The notes beneath the pieces are model-generated. The model was given only the letters and a program-made list of their open reading frames with translations, ran no database searches and had not been told where the DNA came from. From Novosphingobium sediminicola (GTDB lineage: Bacteria > Pseudomonadota > Alphaproteobacteria > Sphingomonadales > Sphingomonadaceae), in contig NZ_JACIDX010000005.1 in assembly GCF_014196525.1 (NCBI RefSeq), positions 1 through 64,000 on the forward strand: a stretch of DNA of 64,000 nt, given 5' to 3'. A program made the translations under genes and the position numbers. This document shows positions 19,097 to 27,458 of this stretch, one piece after another. Numbering within the stretch: position 1 is the stretch's first letter; every line of letters begins with the position of its first letter.

Positions 19097-19462
19097 ATGC
19101 GTTTCCTGATCCTGCCCCTGATCGCTATTGCCACGCCCGCCATGGCCACCCCCGCCCTGACCTCGGCCACGCCCGCCGAAGGCAGCGACACCGCCAATAT
19201 CACCCGCATCACGCTGAATTTCAGCGAAGCGGTCGACCCGGCGGCATCGGGCGTTGATGTGATGATGACCGGCATGCCGGGCATGGACCATCATGATCCG
19301 ATGAAGATGGCGGGCGTCAAGGTCGCCGTCTCACCCGACGGCCGGTCGCTGGTCGCCACGCTGGCCCGCCCGCTGTCCGAGGGGACCTATGCCGTGCGCT
19401 GGCATGTGGCCGACAAGAGCGCACAAAAGGCCAGCGGCGCGCTGACCTTCAACACGCACTAA
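19097..19462 (+). CDS. CopC-domain copper-resistance-like periplasmic protein
   Basis: 121 residues with a signal peptide (MRFLILPLIAIATPAMA) and a CopC beta-barrel pattern: TPAEGSDTANITRITLNFSEAVDP, VKVAVSPDGRSLVATLARPLSEGTYAVRWHVAD and GALTFNTH. The usual histidine at the mature N-terminus of CopC (His-Ala-x-Leu) is replaced (here TPALTSATPA), but a Met/His-rich loop MTGMPGMDHHDPMKMAG could bind Cu(I). A CopD partner is not adjacent. The gene diverges from the CnrYXH-like operon with 151 bases between starts, so a shared metal response is likely. ATG 19097 has AGCGGAG upstream. Confidence 0.85.
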   Translation: MRFLILPLIAIATPAMATPALTSATPAEGSDTANITRITLNFSEAVDPAASGVDVMMTGMPGMDHHDPMKMAGVKVAVSPDGRSLVATLARPLSEGTYAVRWHVADKSAQKASGALTFNTH

Positions 19463-19593
19463 TACCGAGAAGACCCACCCCAACGCGACACTCTGCCGCC
19501 GGACCTATCAATTTCGGCAAAGTAATGTGCGTTTCTGTCATAAGCTCGTCATAACGCGGGGCCGTCTGGCGGCCTTGCTGAACGGGGGGCCGC

Positions 19594-19795
19594 ATGATGA
19601 TGAAACTGCCGCTGATCGCGTTGGGGTGCGCGGCGATGGGGGCGACGATGCTCGCCTCGCGCGCCGGCGCCCATGACAGCTCCTACGCCTCGCGCGACAA
19701 GCATCTCGCATTGTTCCATGGTGGGGGCGCGGAAATATGACTTTGCCGAGCATCTGGCCAAGCTGAATTTTATTCGGCCCAGCGCGCCGGAATAA
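19594..19795 (+). pseudogene. Small exported peptide gene with a probable frameshift in a G-run
   Basis: ATG 19594 opens a frame MMMKLPLIALGCAAMGATML...AGAHDSSYASRDKHLALFHGGG that ends at TGA 19740 (48 residues, signal-peptide-like start). Just after the GTGGGGGCGC run at 19720-19729, the neighbouring frame reads ARKYDFAEHLAKLNFIRPSAPE to TAA 19795, with more protein-like composition than chance. The two halves may be one short periplasmic protein split by a single-base change in the homopolymer, either a true mutation or a sequencing error. Function unknown. Confidence 0.4.
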
Positions 19796-19855
19796 GGGAC
19801 AGGCCCCGTATCACGGCTTGACCGCAGAAGAATGACCTCGATAAGAGGATATAAC

Positions 19856-21016
19856 ATGACACAAAAACCTTCCTCATCCACGCGTCTGATCGCCATCGAC
19901 GCCCTGCGCGGGCTGGTGATGGCCTTCATGCTGGTCGACCATGTGCGCGAGACCTTTTTCCTGCATTTGCAGGTCAGCGATCCGGTCGATGCCAATACTG
20001 TCGATCCGGGCCTGTTCTTTACGCGCCTCCTCTCCACCTTCTGCGCGCCCACCTTTGTCGCGCTGACCGGGCTTTCGGCATGGCTCTATGGCCAATCGCA
20101 CAGCAAGGGCGAGGTCAGCACCTTCCTCATCAAGCGCGGCCTGTTCCTGATCGCGCTCGAACTCTCGGTCGTATGCTATGCATGGCCCACGCAGGCGAAC
20201 CATTTCCCCCCGCCCACCGTCTGGTTTCAGGTGATGTGGGCGATCGGCGGCTCGATGCTGGCGCTGGCGGCGCTGATCCATCTGCCGCGCGCGGTGCTGG
20301 TGGCGCTGGGCTTGGGGACTGTCACGCTGCACAATCTGCTCGACCCGATCCGGCTGGTTGAAGGCGATGCGTGGTATGTGCCTTGGGCCTTGCTGCACCA
20401 GCGCGCCGCGATCCATGCGGCCGACTGGATGACGGTCAAGATAACCTATCCCATCCTGCCGTGGATCGGGGTGATCGCGCTGGGCTATGGCATGGGGCCG
20501 TGGTTTGCGCGCGGGAGCGATCCGGCGCCGCGCATCCGGCGTCTGGCGCTGCTGGGGCTTGGGCTGGTGCTGGGCTTTGTTCTGCTGCGCTTTGCCAATG
20601 TCTATGGCGACAAGCCGTGGTTCGTGGCGCAAACCCCGCTGCGCACCGTCATGAGCTTCCTTGCGCTGACCAAATATCCGCCCAGCCTGCTGTTCCTGAT
20701 GCCCACGCTTGGCGCGGGATGCCTGCTTCTGGCGTGGTTTGAACGGCTGGGCGATCATCGCGCGATGCCGATGCTGGCATGCCTTGGGGGGGCGCCGCTC
20801 TTCTATTACGTGCTGCATCTCTATACGCTCAAGCTGATCTATAATGTCGCCATGGCGCTGTATGGTCCGGTCAAGGGGCAGTTCTTCGGCGTCGATCACC
20901 TGTCCACCGTGTGGATCTGGGTGGCGATCCTGCTGCCGGTGCTCTACCTGCCCACGCGCTGGTTTGCCGGGCTGAAACAGCGCCGCCGCGATCTGGCCTG
21001 GCTTAAGTATCTGTGA
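19856..21016 (+). CDS. DUF1624 / heparan-alpha-glucosaminide acetyltransferase-like membrane protein
   Basis: 386 residues with about ten hydrophobic segments. The N-terminus RLIAIDALRGLVMAFMLVDHVRETF is the hallmark of the DUF1624/YeiB-like family, with the RG...DH residues. LTGLSAWLYGQSHS and the closing segment ACLGGAPLFYYVLHLYTLKLIY are also typical. AAGAGGA lies before ATG 19856. By family, the protein is an inner-membrane acyl-transfer enzyme or an uncharacterised relative. A GC-rich stem with a T-rich tail follows the stop. It is probably transcribed alone. Confidence 0.85.
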   Translation: MTQKPSSSTRLIAIDALRGLVMAFMLVDHVRETFFLHLQVSDPVDANTVDPGLFFTRLLSTFCAPTFVALTGLSAWLYGQSHSKGEVSTFLIKRGLFLIALELSVVCYAWPTQANHFPPPTVWFQVMWAIGGSMLALAALIHLPRAVLVALGLGTVTLHNLLDPIRLVEGDAWYVPWALLHQRAAIHAADWMTVKITYPILPWIGVIALGYGMGPWFARGSDPAPRIRRLALLGLGLVLGFVLLRFANVYGDKPWFVAQTPLRTVMSFLALTKYPPSLLFLMPTLGAGCLLLAWFERLGDHRAMPMLACLGGAPLFYYVLHLYTLKLIYNVAMALYGPVKGQFFGVDHLSTVWIWVAILLPVLYLPTRWFAGLKQRRRDLAWLKYL

Positions 21017-21027
21017 CCCGGCAGGCC

Positions 21028-21068
21028 AAGGGGGCCGCGCAGCAATCGTGCCGCGCCCCCCTTCTTTT
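21028..21068 (+). terminator. Rho-independent terminator after DUF1624 gene
   Basis: AAGGGGGCCGCGC (21028-21040) pairs with GCCGCGCCCCCCTT (21050-21063), with one mismatch or bulge, followed by CTTTT. It lies 12 bases after the stop codon. Confidence 0.7.
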
Positions 21069-21244
21069 CGACATGATCGTCCGTCAAGTCGGCCCGCTTC
21101 GACTAAAGATTCCTTATAAAGGGCATAGCCTCACAATTGTCACAAAAGAGATTGGCCGCCGTAAAACAGGGGTGCAAACCTACGGCAGGATCGGTCCGAC
21201 ACCCAAGCAGGTTGAGAACAAGCATTCATCAGGGGGATTTCAGA

Positions 21245-23377
21245 ATGATCGACCGATCCGCTATCAAACCCGTGCTGCTGGCAACAGCCGCGCTGCTCTC
21301 GACACCCGTTTTTGCCGCTGACGATCCCAGTTCGATTGTCGTCACCGGCCAGCGTCAAGCCTATCGCGGCGATGTTCCAGTCAAGGAATTGCCGCAGACG
21401 ATCCAGTTGATCGACGCCAAGATGATGGACGTGGTCAACATGACCAAGATGGAAGCCATCACCGACATCGCCAGCGGCGTTGTCCGCCAGAACAATTTCG
21501 GCGGCCTGTGGGACAGTTTCGCCATCCGCGGCTTTGCGGGCGACGAGAATTTCCCCTCGGGCGTGCTGGTCAACGGGTTTAACGGCGGGCGCGGCTATGG
21601 CGGCGCGCGCGATGCGTCCAACGTGGAAACCATCGAAGTGCTCAAAGGCCCCAATGGCGCGGTCTTTGGCCGGGGCGAACCGGGCGGCACGATCAACATC
21701 ATCACCAAGAAGGCCAAGATCGGCAATACGTTCGGCAAGATCGGCGCGCAGGCCGGTTCCTTCGACACCTATCGCGGCGAAGGCGACATCAACCTTGGCA
21801 TCAGCGACAAGCTGGCCATCCGCGTCAATGGCGCGATGGAGGACGCAGGCTCTTTCCGCAACACGGTGAAATCGCACAAGGAAGTCATCAACCCCTCGAT
21901 CCTGTGGCAGCCTTCGGACAAGACCTCGCTGTCCTATGAGATGGAATATGTTGCGCTGGCCACGCCGTTTGATCGCGGCATTGTGGCGATCAACGGGCAA
22001 TTGGGCGCTGTCTCGCGCAACACCTTCCTTGGCGAACCCGGCGACGGGCCGACCCGCGTCAAGGTCTTTGGCCACCAATCGCAATTGCAGCAGAAGCTGG
22101 GCGGCGACTGGGTGGCGATCCTTGGCTTTGGCCTGCGCGAAACCAGCATGATCGGCTTCTCGGAAGATGCCGAACTGGCCACCGGCCGCCAGCCCTTCTT
22201 CAGCACCGGCACGATGCTGGCCCGCCAGCGCCGCTTTCGCGATTTCCGCACCCGCAACATCACCGGCCGCGCCGAAATTTCGGGCCGGATCACCACGGGT
22301 CCGATCCTGCACCATGTCATGCTGGGCGCGGATATGGATGAATTCGACATCAACACCTGGCAGACCCGCTATCGCCCCGTTGCCTATACCGCAGGCAACC
22401 CGGTGACCACGGCCAGCAATGCCATCAACGTCTTTGCGCCCGTCTACGGCCAGATGCCCACGCCCACGGCAACCGTGCTCAACTCGCTGGAAAAGCAAAA
22501 GAGCTGGGGCATCTATTTTCAGGACCAGATGGACATCGGCGAAAAGGTCAAGATCCGCTTCGGCGGCCGCTTTGACCATTTCAACCAGTTGATCGGCGCC
22601 CGCGTGGGCAGCTTCAACCCCACCGTCAACACGGTCAAGGAACGCTTCAGCCCGACCGTCGGCCTGCTGTATGACATGACCCCGCGCATGGGACTCTATG
22701 CCGCATGGGGCAACGGTTTCCGCCCCAACAGCGGTCAGGATTTCTATGGCCAGCCTTTCGCCCCGGAAACCAGCAAGTCCTATGAAGTGGGCGCGCGCTA
22801 TACCAGCAAGGTGATCTCGGCCTCGCTGGCGGTGTTCACCATGACCAAGGCCAATGTGCTGACGCAAGACCCCGACCCCTCGCATCAGGGCTTCTCCATC
22901 GCGGGCGGCAGCGCGCGCAGCACCGGCGTAGAGGCCGGGGTGGACGCCCACCTGCCGGGCCAGATCGAGGTCCACGGCACCTATGCCTATACCGACGCGC
23001 ATTGGACCAGCACGTCGAAGGACTTCAACTTCGGCCTTGCCATCAATCCGGGGTCCAAGCTCATCAACATCCCGGCCCACACGGCCAACCTGTTGGTGAC
23101 CAAGGGCTTTGATCTGGGCGAAAAGGGCAAGGTGACGGTGGGCGCGGGCGTCAATTACGTCTCCTCGCGCCTGGGCGAAACGGCGACCAGCTTCATCCTG
23201 CCCGCCTATACGCTGACCCGCGCGCTGATGACCTATGAGCCGACCAAGCGCATTCGCCTGGGCGTGGATGTCACAAACCTGTTTGATGTGACGTGGTACG
23301 CCTCGTCCTACTCGACGCTGTGGGTGGCGCCGGGCGCGCCGCGCACGATCACGGGGCGCATAAGCTACGCGTTCTGA
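21245..23377 (+). CDS. TonB-dependent siderophore-type outer-membrane receptor
   Basis: 710 residues. A signal peptide (MIDRSAIKPVLLATAALLSTPVFA) is followed by SSIVVTGQRQ, a TonB-box-like start. The plug domain (about 45-165) holds the conserved NFGGLWDSFAIRGF, VLKGPNGAVFGRGEPGGTINI and ITKKAK blocks, and a 22-strand barrel region ends in the aromatic ISYAF. This order fits siderophore receptors (FhuA/FoxA-like) that import Fe(III) chelates across the outer membrane with TonB energy. AGGGGG lies upstream of ATG 21245. A PepSY membrane protein follows, as is common for iron-chelate reductases. No clear Fur box was found in the leader. A strong terminator follows. Confidence 0.93.
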   Translation: MIDRSAIKPVLLATAALLSTPVFAADDPSSIVVTGQRQAYRGDVPVKELPQTIQLIDAKMMDVVNMTKMEAITDIASGVVRQNNFGGLWDSFAIRGFAGDENFPSGVLVNGFNGGRGYGGARDASNVETIEVLKGPNGAVFGRGEPGGTINIITKKAKIGNTFGKIGAQAGSFDTYRGEGDINLGISDKLAIRVNGAMEDAGSFRNTVKSHKEVINPSILWQPSDKTSLSYEMEYVALATPFDRGIVAINGQLGAVSRNTFLGEPGDGPTRVKVFGHQSQLQQKLGGDWVAILGFGLRETSMIGFSEDAELATGRQPFFSTGTMLARQRRFRDFRTRNITGRAEISGRITTGPILHHVMLGADMDEFDINTWQTRYRPVAYTAGNPVTTASNAINVFAPVYGQMPTPTATVLNSLEKQKSWGIYFQDQMDIGEKVKIRFGGRFDHFNQLIGARVGSFNPTVNTVKERFSPTVGLLYDMTPRMGLYAAWGNGFRPNSGQDFYGQPFAPETSKSYEVGARYTSKVISASLAVFTMTKANVLTQDPDPSHQGFSIAGGSARSTGVEAGVDAHLPGQIEVHGTYAYTDAHWTSTSKDFNFGLAINPGSKLINIPAHTANLLVTKGFDLGEKGKVTVGAGVNYVSSRLGETATSFILPAYTLTRALMTYEPTKRIRLGVDVTNLFDVTWYASSYSTLWVAPGAPRTITGRISYAF

Positions 23378-23392
23378 TTTCCATCCTGACTG

Positions 23393-23430
23393 GCCACCGC
23401 CTGCATTCCCAAGCAGGCGGTGGCTTTTTT
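23393..23430 (+). terminator. Strong Rho-independent terminator after TonB receptor
   Basis: GCCACCGCCTGC (23393-23404) and GCAGGCGGTGGC (23413-23424) form a perfect 12-bp stem with an 8-base loop, followed by TTTTTT. It separates the receptor from the PepSY gene, so expression of the latter needs read-through or its own start. Confidence 0.95.
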
Positions 23431-23455
23431 GTGCCTCCTTGCCGGAAAGCCGCCG

Positions 23456-24433
23456 ATGAACCGCAAAAGCCTGCTGATCTGGCATCGCCGCATCGCGCTG
23501 GCGCTGGCGCCGCTATTTCTGTTGCAGGCGATGACGGGGCTGCTCCTGCTGATCCCCCCGCCCTCGCTGGCGGTCACGTCCGGCCCCACCCTGCCCCCAT
23601 CAGCACTGGTGGCCGGCGCGATGCGGGCCGCGCCCGGATTTCAGGCCTTCCGCCTCGATTATCCGCCCGATGCCCCGGTGGTGGCGCGGATGAGCAATCC
23701 CCAAGGCCAACGCCTTTTCGTGACCATCAACCCGGCCACCGCGCGCGTGCTTGATCAAGGCACAATGTGGCATGACCCATGGCGCATCGCGCAGGAATGG
23801 CACAACAGCCTGTTTTCCGGGCCGATTGGTTCAACACTGGTGGCGGTTGAAGCCACCGCCCTGCTGGCTCTGGCGATCAGCGGCATCATCTTCTGGTGGC
23901 CCGGCAAGGGGCGGCTGCGTCAGGGCCTGTCGATCCCCGCCCGCGCGCCCAAGCGTTTGAGATTGCGCCTTTGGCATCGCTCGACCGGGGTGATCGCCTC
24001 GGCGCTGCTGGGGATGATGGCGGTGACGGGGCTGCTGCTGGTCTGGCCGCTGATTGCGCCGCCCGGCGCAGGGCCGTTGCGCGCCGATCCCGCGCCGATG
24101 CTGGATGCCGCCTATGCCCGCGCCGCCCTACCGGGCCAGCCCCTGCGCGACATTCGCCTTGCGCCCTCCGGCCATGCGACATTCCATTTTGCCGCCCATA
24201 GCCGCAATCATTGGGATCTCGACACCGTCACGATCGCCCCCGATGGTCGCCCGCGCGTCATCCGCGCCGCTGATGCGCCCGCGCTGTGGATGCGGCTGTT
24301 GCCCTTGCATACGGGCGATGCGCTGGGCATTTTCGGACAGATCATCATCGCGCTGGTCGGCGGCGCGCTCCTCTTTCTCACCATCAGCGGCGTGATCGCA
24401 TGGAACCGCGCCCGCAAAGGAAAAAGCAAATGA
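23456..24433 (+). CDS. PepSY-associated transmembrane protein (iron-uptake related)
   Basis: 325 residues. RKSLLIWHRRIALALAPLFLLQAMTGLLLL near the N-terminus, HNSLFSGPIGSTLVAVEATALLALAISGIIFWWP in the middle and a C-terminal helix (about 297-317) give the four-helix PepSY-TM layout with heme-type histidines (WHRR, WHNS, LWHRS). Proteins of this type next to TonB receptors are often ferric-chelate reductases of the inner membrane. The start at 23456 lies just after a terminator and has GGAAAG upstream. It overlaps the following dehydrogenase gene by 4 bases, which links the iron locus to the catabolic island in transcription. Confidence 0.85.
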   Translation: MNRKSLLIWHRRIALALAPLFLLQAMTGLLLLIPPPSLAVTSGPTLPPSALVAGAMRAAPGFQAFRLDYPPDAPVVARMSNPQGQRLFVTINPATARVLDQGTMWHDPWRIAQEWHNSLFSGPIGSTLVAVEATALLALAISGIIFWWPGKGRLRQGLSIPARAPKRLRLRLWHRSTGVIASALLGMMAVTGLLLVWPLIAPPGAGPLRADPAPMLDAAYARAALPGQPLRDIRLAPSGHATFHFAAHSRNHWDLDTVTIAPDGRPRVIRAADAPALWMRLLPLHTGDALGIFGQIIIALVGGALLFLTISGVIAWNRARKGKSK

Positions 24434-25356
24434 CGATTGTACACTGCGGCGACCCCAAGCGCGGCGCGGCATGGGCCGAAATCTTCGCCCGCGATCTGCC
24501 GGAGGTGCCCTTCCGCTGCTGGCCCGACATCGGCGATGCGCAGGACGTGCGCTATCTGATCGCATGGACGCTGTCCGAGGAAGTCATCAGCGCCCTACCC
24601 AATCTGGAGGTGCTGTTTTCCATCGGCGCCGGGGTGGATCAACTCGACCTTTCGATCCTGCCGCCCCATGTCCGCGTGATCCGCATGATTGAGCCGGGCA
24701 TTACCACCACCATGGCCGAATATGTGACCATGGCGGTGCTGGCGCTGCATCGCGATCTGCCCGCGCTGGTGGCGGGACAGCGCGCCGGGACGTTTCCCTA
24801 TATGCCGGTCAAGATGGCGCGCGAGCGCCGCGTGGGGATCATGGGATTGGGCGAACTGGGCCAGGCCGCAATCCGCATGCTCGCCCCCATCGGCTTTCGC
24901 CTCTCGGGCTGGAGCCGCAGCGGGCGCGAAATCCAAGGCGTGGAGACATTCGCGGGCGAAGAGGGCATGGACGCCTTTCTGGGCGGGCTGGATATCCTCG
25001 TCTGCCTGCTGCCGCTGACGCCGGAAACGTGCGGCATTCTGTGCCGCGAAACCTTTGCCAAAATGCCGCGCGGCGCCGCGCTCATCAATGTCGCGCGCGG
25101 CGGGCATCTGGTGCAGGAGGATCTGCTGTCTGCGCTTGATGAAGGAGCCATAAGTGCTGCCTTCCTTGATGTCTCGACCCCCGAGCCCCTGCCCGAAACC
25201 CACGCTTTGCGCAGCCATCCCGCGGTTTTCCTTACCCCTCATATCGCGGGCGTCACCCGCATCGACACAGCGGTTTACGCGCTGATCGACGCGCTCAAAG
25301 GCGTGATGGCGGGCCAGAGCGTGGCAGGCGACATCGACCGCAGCAGGGGTTATTAA
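24430..25356 (+). CDS. D-2-hydroxyacid dehydrogenase, GhrA-like
   Basis: 308 residues. The Rossmann motif VGIMGLGELGQAAIRML lies at about 136-152, the catalytic arginine is in INVARGGHLVQEDL, a glutamate is in STPEPLPE, and the histidine is in TPHIAGVTR. The overall pattern and length match glyoxylate/hydroxypyruvate reductase A, which reduces 2-oxoacids with NAD(P)H in the cytoplasm. It overlaps the PepSY gene by 4 bases and stands at the head of the island of amine- and acid-handling enzymes, so it may process a glyoxylate-type product. The exact substrate is uncertain. Confidence 0.9.
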   Translation: MTIVHCGDPKRGAAWAEIFARDLPEVPFRCWPDIGDAQDVRYLIAWTLSEEVISALPNLEVLFSIGAGVDQLDLSILPPHVRVIRMIEPGITTTMAEYVTMAVLALHRDLPALVAGQRAGTFPYMPVKMARERRVGIMGLGELGQAAIRMLAPIGFRLSGWSRSGREIQGVETFAGEEGMDAFLGGLDILVCLLPLTPETCGILCRETFAKMPRGAALINVARGGHLVQEDLLSALDEGAISAAFLDVSTPEPLPETHALRSHPAVFLTPHIAGVTRIDTAVYALIDALKGVMAGQSVAGDIDRSRGY

Positions 25357-25503
25357 GGGCGCAGCATAGTGTGCCGAAAGGCCCGCTTAAAAAACCGTAT
25401 GCGCCCCCTTGGGCCGATGCCAATCGGCTTCTTCTTCCGGCGCGGCGGTGGCCTATTATGAGGGTGTTCGGTGCCGGTCGCGCACCCTTTTCAGGATGGA
25501 CCC

Positions 25504-26172
25504 ATGACCATTTTCACTCCCAAGTTCATCAGCTTCGACTGCTATGGCACGCTGATCAAGTTTCACATGAGCGACATGGCCCGCGACTTTTACGAGGGCG
25601 TGATCGGGGCGGAAAACATGCCCGCCTTCAACCGCGACTTCTCGGCCTATCGCCTCGACGAAGTGCTGGGCGCGTGGAAGCCCTATCGCGAAATCATCGG
25701 CAATGCCTTGTCGCGCACCGCCAAGAAGTGGGGCGTTGCCTATGACGAAGCCTATGGCGAGGCCATCTATAACGCCGTGCCCACCTGGGGCCCGCACCCG
25801 GACGTGCCGGGCGGCCTGTCGAAAATCGGCACCAAGATCCCGCTGGTGATCCTGTCCAACGCGATGAACAGCCAGATCCACGACAATGTGGCCCTGCTGG
25901 GCGCGCCTTTCTACGCCGTCTATACCGCCGAGAGCGCGCAGGCCTACAAGCCGCGCATGCAGGCGTTTGAATATATGTTCGACCAGCTCGGCTGGGGGCC
26001 TGAGGTGGGGATGCATGTCTCCTCTTCCTTCCGCTATGACCAGAACACCGCGACCGACCTTGGCTTTGGCACGCGCGTTTTCGTCGGGCGCGGGCATGAG
26101 CCTTCGAACGCGAATTACCGCGATGTCGAAATCCCGCACATCGGCTGCCTGCCCGCGCTGGTCGGCCTCTGA
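25504..26172 (+). CDS. Haloacid dehalogenase, type II (HAD superfamily)
   Basis: 222 residues. Motif I is SFDCYGTLIKF (the nucleophile Asp is in FDCYGT), motif II is VILSNAMNSQ, a lysine sits in QAYKPRMQAFEYM, and motif IV lies in HVSSSFRYDQNTATDLGFGTRVFV. This is the type II 2-haloacid dehalogenase pattern. Such annotations often cover other hydrolases acting on small 2-substituted acids, so dehalogenation is not certain. AGGATGGA lies upstream of ATG 25504. It is followed 5 bases later by the PuuB-like oxidase, and the pairing suggests a role in the same pathway. Confidence 0.88.
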   Translation: MTIFTPKFISFDCYGTLIKFHMSDMARDFYEGVIGAENMPAFNRDFSAYRLDEVLGAWKPYREIIGNALSRTAKKWGVAYDEAYGEAIYNAVPTWGPHPDVPGGLSKIGTKIPLVILSNAMNSQIHDNVALLGAPFYAVYTAESAQAYKPRMQAFEYMFDQLGWGPEVGMHVSSSFRYDQNTATDLGFGTRVFVGRGHEPSNANYRDVEIPHIGCLPALVGL

Positions 26173-26177
26173 TCGCG

Positions 26178-27458
26178 ATGGAGCCTGTCCCCTCCCTCTG
26201 GCAAGCCACCGCCCCCGCTTTTACCGGCGGGCAGGCGGGCGGCGTCGAAGGCCGCTATGATGTGGCCGTGATCGGGGGCGGGTTTACCGGCCTTTCGGCG
26301 GCGCTGGCGCTGGCGCGGGGCGGAGCGCGGGTGGCCCTGCTGGAGGCAGGCGCGGTGATCGGGGCGGCATCGGGGCGCAATGGCGGCCAATGCAATTCGG
26401 GCACCGCGCATGATTTCGGGGCTCTTGCCTCGGCGCACGGCGTGGACAAGGCGCGGCGCTGGTATCTGGCCCATTGCGACGCGGTGGACACGGTCGAACG
26501 CCTCGCCCGCGAGGAAGGCATCGACTGCGATTTCCGCCGCGCAGGCCGCGCCAAATTGGCCGCCAAGCCGGAGCATTTCACCAAGATCGAAGCGGCCTAC
26601 AAGCTGCTCTCCTCCGAGGTGGACCCCAATGTTTCGCTGGTGGACGCCGATGGCCTGGCTCAGGAAATCCGTGCCGATGGGTTCTATGGCGCACTGATCC
26701 AGCATACCAGCGCGCAATTGCATGTGGGCCGTTTCGGGGTGGGCCTTGCCCATGCCGCCGCCCGCGCGGGCGCGCATATCTGGGAACAGGCGCCCGTTAC
26801 CGGGATCAAACGTGAGGGCGCAGCCTATCGCGTGGAAACCTCGCGCGGCGCTATATCGGCATCTCAGGTGCTGGTCGCCACCGGCGGGGCCAGCCCGCAG
26901 GCGCCCTTCGGCTGGTTTCGCCGCCGCATCGTCACCGTGGGCAGCTTCGCCATCGCCACAGCCCCGCTCGACGCCGCGCTGGTCGACTATCTGTTTCCCG
27001 GCCGCCGCAATTACGTCACCAGCCGGATCATCGGCAACTACTTCCGCCTGACCGCCGACAATCGGCTGGTGTTTGGCGGGAGGGCGCGCTTTGCCCTGTC
27101 CAATCCGGCCTCGGATCTGAAGGGCGCGGATATTCTGGAAAAGGCCATGATGCGCCTGTTTCCCGATCTGGCAGGCACGCAAATCAACCACCGCTGGGGC
27201 GGCGCGATCGACCTGACGCAGGATCGCCTGCCCCGCGCGGGACAGCATGAAGGCCTGTATTACGCCATGGGCTATTCAGGCCACGGGGTGCAGATGGCCA
27301 CCCATATGGGCGGACAGATGGCCAAGGTGATGGGCGGCGATGCCGATGCCAATCCCTTTGCCGATCTGAATTGGCCCGCCATTCCCGGCCATCTGGGCAA
27401 GCCATGGTTCCTGCCCTTTGTGGGCGCCTATTATCGCGTGCTGGATTATTTCCAATGA
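26178..27458 (+). CDS. FAD-dependent amine oxidase, PuuB/OrdL-like
   Basis: 426 residues. The dinucleotide-binding motif VAVIGGGFTGLSAALALARGG is at about 29-49, and ASGRNGGQCNSGT, the DAO-family flavin region, follows. GGAIDLTQDRLPRAGQ and YYAMGYSGHGVQMATHMGG near the C-terminus are typical of gamma-glutamylputrescine oxidoreductases (PuuB, OrdL) and related glycine/D-amino acid oxidases. It would oxidise a C-N bond, giving an aldehyde or imine, ammonia or amine and a reduced flavin. It overlaps the ABC substrate-binding gene by 4 bases, so oxidase and transporter are co-translated. The substrate is not defined. Confidence 0.88.
   Translation: MEPVPSLWQATAPAFTGGQAGGVEGRYDVAVIGGGFTGLSAALALARGGARVALLEAGAVIGAASGRNGGQCNSGTAHDFGALASAHGVDKARRWYLAHCDAVDTVERLAREEGIDCDFRRAGRAKLAAKPEHFTKIEAAYKLLSSEVDPNVSLVDADGLAQEIRADGFYGALIQHTSAQLHVGRFGVGLAHAAARAGAHIWEQAPVTGIKREGAAYRVETSRGAISASQVLVATGGASPQAPFGWFRRRIVTVGSFAIATAPLDAALVDYLFPGRRNYVTSRIIGNYFRLTADNRLVFGGRARFALSNPASDLKGADILEKAMMRLFPDLAGTQINHRWGGAIDLTQDRLPRAGQHEGLYYAMGYSGHGVQMATHMGGQMAKVMGGDADANPFADLNWPAIPGHLGKPWFLPFVGAYYRVLDYFQ

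Noticed and set aside
21137..21244. Possible riboswitch (GGGGTGCAAACC... resembling TPP or c-di-GMP aptamer pieces) in the TonB receptor leader
   Set aside because: Only short fragments match; the conserved second halves of these aptamers are absent.
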